Origin: Deltaproteobacteria bacterium
Lineage (GTDB): Bacteria > Bdellovibrionota_C > UBA2361 > JAAYZI01
Length of the DNA stretch: 7,836 nucleotides
Assembly (NCBI GenBank): GCA_012514925.1
Contig: JAAYZI010000186.1
Coordinates: 1 to 7,836, forward strand
Reading direction: 5' to 3'
The position numbers were made by a program, and so were the translations under genes. Under the pieces are notes generated by a model. The model saw only the letters and a program-made list of their open reading frames with translations, was not told the origin of the DNA and made no database searches. Positions 6,028 through 7,836 of the stretch are shown piece after piece; within the stretch, counting starts at the first letter, position 1, and every line of letters starts with the position of its first letter.

Positions 6028-6801
6028 ATGAAGAGAAAGCGCCTGCTAGCTGGAAATTGGAAAATGAACCTGACTGGGAAAGAGGCTGCCGCGCTTGCTT
6101 CCCAGATCGCAACCGGTGCCGCAAACCTTCAACGCACTGAGGTTTGGGTAGCTCCGACGTTTACCAGCTTAGCGCCGGTGGCACAGGCTCTGCAACATTC
6201 CCAGGTAAGCTGGGGAGCCCAGAATGCGCACTGGGAGCCGTGCGGAGCGTTCACCGGAGAGACCTCTGTGCCGATGTTAAAAGAACTCGGATGCAGTTTC
6301 AGCCTAGCGGGCCACTCAGAGAGACGTCACATCTTTGGGGAAACGGACGAGCTGGTAGCTCAAAGAGTGTTCGGTATTCTAAAGGGCGGCCTGACTGTGG
6401 TGCTGTGCGTGGGAGAAACCCTTAAGGAGCGGGAGTCCGGGCAAACTAACGCCGTGCTTGAACGTCAGCTTCGCGCCGTCTTGGATAAAATCGAGCCTGA
6501 GCAAGTTAAACAAGTCATCATCGCTTACGAACCGGTGTGGGCTATCGGAACTGGTAAGGTTGCAACTACCAAGGAAATCGAAGCGGCCCACGCATGCATC
6601 CACTCTTTTTGGAACAGCAAGCTCCCTGACACTTGCCCGCCCATCCTTTACGGAGGCAGCGTGGCCCCTGACAACTTCGCAGAGATTGTGCAGGTGCCGC
6701 TGGTAGGCGGAGCGTTAGTAGGTGGTGCAAGTTTAACCTTCGAAAAATTTAAGAAGCTGATCGCTATTTCGGAAGAGGTAACCGTTCTCGTACGGAATTG
6801 A
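6028..6801 (+). CDS. tpiA: Triosephosphate isomerase
   Basis: TpiA interconverts dihydroxyacetone phosphate and glyceraldehyde 3-phosphate in the cytoplasm, in glycolysis and gluconeogenesis. The 257 residues are of normal length. All catalytic elements are present: GNWKMN (9-14) with Asn10 and Lys12, AGHSERR (94-100) with the electrophilic His96, and AYEPVWAIGTGK (166-177) with the base Glu168 and the flexible phosphate-gripping loop. YGGSV (208-212) and GALVGGASL (228-236) form the phosphate-binding end of the barrel. The usual DGALVGG reads GGALVGG here, a small change outside the catalytic residues. The ATG at 6028 has a modest GAGAG site upstream and its own promoter. It is the only gene on the plus strand and is divergent from the Tol cluster. 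Confidence 0.98.
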   Translation: MKRKRLLAGNWKMNLTGKEAAALASQIATGAANLQRTEVWVAPTFTSLAPVAQALQHSQVSWGAQNAHWEPCGAFTGETSVPMLKELGCSFSLAGHSERRHIFGETDELVAQRVFGILKGGLTVVLCVGETLKERESGQTNAVLERQLRAVLDKIEPEQVKQVIIAYEPVWAIGTGKVATTKEIEAAHACIHSFWNSKLPDTCPPILYGGSVAPDNFAEIVQVPLVGGALVGGASLTFEKFKKLIAISEEVTVLVRN

Positions 6802-6838
6802 TTACACAAAATCCACTAACATTGAAGCCCAGGGAAAA

Positions 6839-6860
6839 GGTCCCCTCAGGGGACCATTTT
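6839..6860 (+). terminator. Rho-independent terminator after tpiA
   Basis: GGTCCCC (6839-6845) and GGGGACC (6849-6855) form a perfect 7-bp stem with a TCA loop, followed by ATTTT. It starts 37 nt after the tpiA stop. An AAAA run just before the left arm means it could also act, more weakly, on minus-strand transcripts. Confidence 0.75.
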
Positions 6861-6874
6861 AGGGGTGAAAACAC

Positions 6875-6886
6875 TATCCGTTCACA
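6875..6886 (-). repeat. Inverted copy of the repeat's terminal unit
   Basis: TATCCGTTCACA here is the exact inverse of TGTGAACGGATA at 6975-6986, and the first 11 nt are also the inverse of 7041-7051. The unit therefore faces the other two copies across the GC-rich hairpin. The 6875-6886 and 6975-6986 pair would bound a 112-nt segment. Confidence 0.75.
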
Positions 6887-6892
6887 AAATCT

Positions 6893-6915
6893 GCCGCCCC
6901 CGATCAGGGGGTGGC
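6893..6915 (+). terminator. GC-rich hairpin, possible second terminator
   Basis: GCCGCCCCC (6893-6901) pairs with GGGGGTGGC (6907-6915) over a GATCA loop: nine pairs, one of them G-U in RNA. It is followed by CACTTTCTTT, which is pyrimidine-rich but not a clean T-run. It could be a backup terminator for tpiA or a structural part of the repeat cluster around it. Confidence 0.45.
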
Positions 6916-6927
6916 CACTTTCTTTCA

Positions 6928-6987
6928 TGATAATCGCACTGGTAACACAGTGTAATCACTTAATTTAATATTCATGTGAACGGATAC
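6928..6987 (+). repeat. Dispersed 60-nt intergenic repeat, copy 2
   Basis: This is the plus-strand partner of the minus-strand copy at 2207-2266 (51 of 60 identical, no gaps). Its core, ACTGGTAACACAGTGTAAT (6938-6956), contains a near-palindrome, TAACAC-A-GTGTAA. Its right end shares 22 nt exactly with 7032-7053. It lies in the tpiA / hypothetical-gene convergent spacer. The family is not recognised. Confidence 0.85.
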
Positions 6988-7031
6988 CGGAAGAGAATTA
7001 AGATCTAGAAATTCTACCCCTGCTGAAAACA

Positions 7032-7053
7032 AATATTCATGTGAACGGATACC
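7032..7053 (+). repeat. 22-nt direct repeat of the right end of copy 2
   Basis: All 22 nt match 6967-6988 exactly, at a 65-nt offset. The unit runs AATATTCATG then TGAACGGATACC. Matching ends sharply at both sides, so only the terminal unit, not the whole 60-nt repeat, is duplicated here. This is the pattern of a repeated protein-binding site. Confidence 0.85.
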
Positions 7054-7090
7054 ATGATCAATTCCCCGCGTAAGCGGTTACAAATTATGC

Positions 7091-7836
7091 TTAAGACCAC
7101 CAACCGATACGGGCGCGCGCTTCACCAGATGCAAAGAAACCCGAGTCATCCTGCGACTCCCGCTTGGGGGGTTGAAACCCAAAGTACCAGTCTAAACCAC
7201 CAGGAGTGCGTTCGATCTTAGGGGCGAGCACCGCCCAATACAAATTTCTCTCCTCTTGGTAGCGCCAACCAAATTGCGCTGCGCGCTTCATGAAATCGTA
7301 GTATTTGGAGTACACATTGCCGTATTTATCGGAGATTCTAACCTCGTACACTCCCTGCGCGTCGTGCATATAAGATTCTATCCGCAGCAATCCTCTCACC
7401 TGTCTATCCGGCCGCGGCGATATGCCTCTAACCCAAACCCCATTTTTAAACAGCTCAACCTTGCTAATTTCCTCCCCTACCAACGCCGCCTCAAATGATA
7501 TGCGCGGCGGAGTTTCCGGTACAAGCTTCCCACTTGAATTCGCTGGTTTAAAAATTTGAACCTGCTGCAGCGTCAAGCGCGGATTAAACTTCGGCACACT
7601 GCTCTTCTTCAGGCGATCTCCGCGGCGAGTCCCTAAAACTGAAGCCAATGAGATTTCGGACCAGCGTATTACTTCAGAACGAGGCACACCTTCTTTGAGC
7701 AGTGTGCGCGTAACCGCAAGGTCAAGCTCCTCAATGTACTGAATCGCTTCTGCCGCGCTCATCTGGCGGTCCAGGTCATTAAGCACACTGTCGAGTCCAC
7801 TAAAAAGATTCGTTATGGCGAATTTAGATTGAGGGA
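7091..7836 (-). CDS. Unrecognised protein, C-terminal part (open at right edge)
   Basis: I do not recognise this gene. The frame is open from the stop at 7091 to the right edge (247 codons visible), with no ATG in the upstream part. A GTG at 7786 could start it but has no good Shine-Dalgarno, so the true start probably lies outside the window. In residues counted from that GTG, 1-60 are charged and look helical (AAEAIQYIEELDLAVTRTLL). A proline-rich join (63-95) follows. Then 96-165 look like beta strands of an Ig-like or similar sandwich (ISKVELFKNGVWVRGI, RGLLRIESYM, GVYEVRISDKYGNVYSKYYDF). The end is aromatic-rich (FGWRYQEERNLYWAV, GGLDWYFGFQ, IGWWS). No signal peptide, lipobox or membrane helix is visible in this part. 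It is convergent with tpiA. Confidence 0.8.
   Translation of the reverse strand, partial: PQSKFAITNLFSGLDSVLNDLDRQMSAAEAIQYIEELDLAVTRTLLKEGVPRSEVIRWSEISLASVLGTRRGDRLKKSSVPKFNPRLTLQQVQIFKPANSSGKLVPETPPRISFEAALVGEEISKVELFKNGVWVRGISPRPDRQVRGLLRIESYMHDAQGVYEVRISDKYGNVYSKYYDFMKRAAQFGWRYQEERNLYWAVLAPKIERTPGGLDWYFGFQPPKRESQDDSGFFASGEARARIGWWS

Larger units (their letters stand above)
6861..7090. other. Repeat-rich non-coding region between tpiA and the convergent gene
   Basis: I see no coding sequence in this 230-nt stretch. It holds a 12-nt inverted unit (6875-6886), a GC-rich hairpin (6893-6915), copy 2 of the 60-nt repeat (6928-6987), a second exact copy of the repeat's last 22 nt (7032-7053), a weak A/T hairpin between them (AGAATT 6994-6999 with AATTCT 7010-7015), and a small CCGC/GCGG stem with a GTAA tetraloop (7066-7077) just past the end of the minus-strand gene. 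Confidence 0.8.

Noticed and set aside
6875..6986. A complete 112-nt MITE bounded by 12-nt inverted ends
   Set aside because: The other repeat copy (2207-2266) does not share these limits, has no inverted end at the matching place, and no target duplication is visible. The idea is kept only as a possibility in the findings.
6967..7053. CRISPR array
   Set aside because: There are only two direct 22-nt copies, the spacer is a single 43-nt stretch, no further units follow and no cas gene is seen.

Overview
The window comes from a diderm (Gram-negative) bacterium. It carries most of a Tol cell-envelope cluster (tolQ, tolR, tolA, tolB, cpoB), which only makes sense with an outer membrane. The families are proteobacterial in style, and a deltaproteobacterial-type or related lineage is a guess I cannot test here. 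I see no tRNA, rRNA, CRISPR array, transposase or phage gene. Nearly all the coding content is housekeeping. The unusual part is a small family of intergenic repeats.

Layout. The left three quarters (1 to about 5709) is one minus-strand array, read right to left: tolQ, tolR, tolA, tolB, a 200-bp gap, cpoB, ribF, and the start of an RluA-type pseudouridine synthase that runs off the left edge. Spacing is tight (34, 3 and 12 nt) from tolQ through tolB. The last two genes, ribF and the pseudouridine synthase, overlap by 17 nt. Only the tolB-cpoB gap is wide. It sits where pal is usually found, pal is missing, and the gap holds a copy of a dispersed repeat. A 318-bp divergent spacer (5710-6027) separates tolQ from tpiA on the plus strand; it holds a tpiA promoter, a 9-bp inverted repeat next to it, and a predicted hairpin. 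After tpiA comes a terminator, then about 230 bp of repeat-rich non-coding DNA (6861-7090), then the 3' part of an unrecognised minus-strand gene that is convergent with tpiA and open at the right edge.

How the genes work together. TolQ and TolR form the proton-driven stator in the inner membrane, TolA spans the periplasm, and TolB is the periplasmic propeller that normally cycles between TolA and the lipoprotein Pal. CpoB links this machine to peptidoglycan synthesis during constriction. Pal must be encoded elsewhere or replaced. RibF makes FMN and probably FAD, although its adenylyltransferase half departs from family motifs. TpiA is a central glycolytic enzyme.

Main observations for follow-up: a 60-nt repeat at 2207-2266 (minus) and 6928-6987 (plus), 51/60 identical without gaps; a 22-nt exact direct repeat and a 12-nt inverted copy of part of it in 6875-7053; the missing pal; altered RibF motifs; and a possible operator at tpiA. 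None of these proves a new system. The repeat family is the best candidate for something undescribed.
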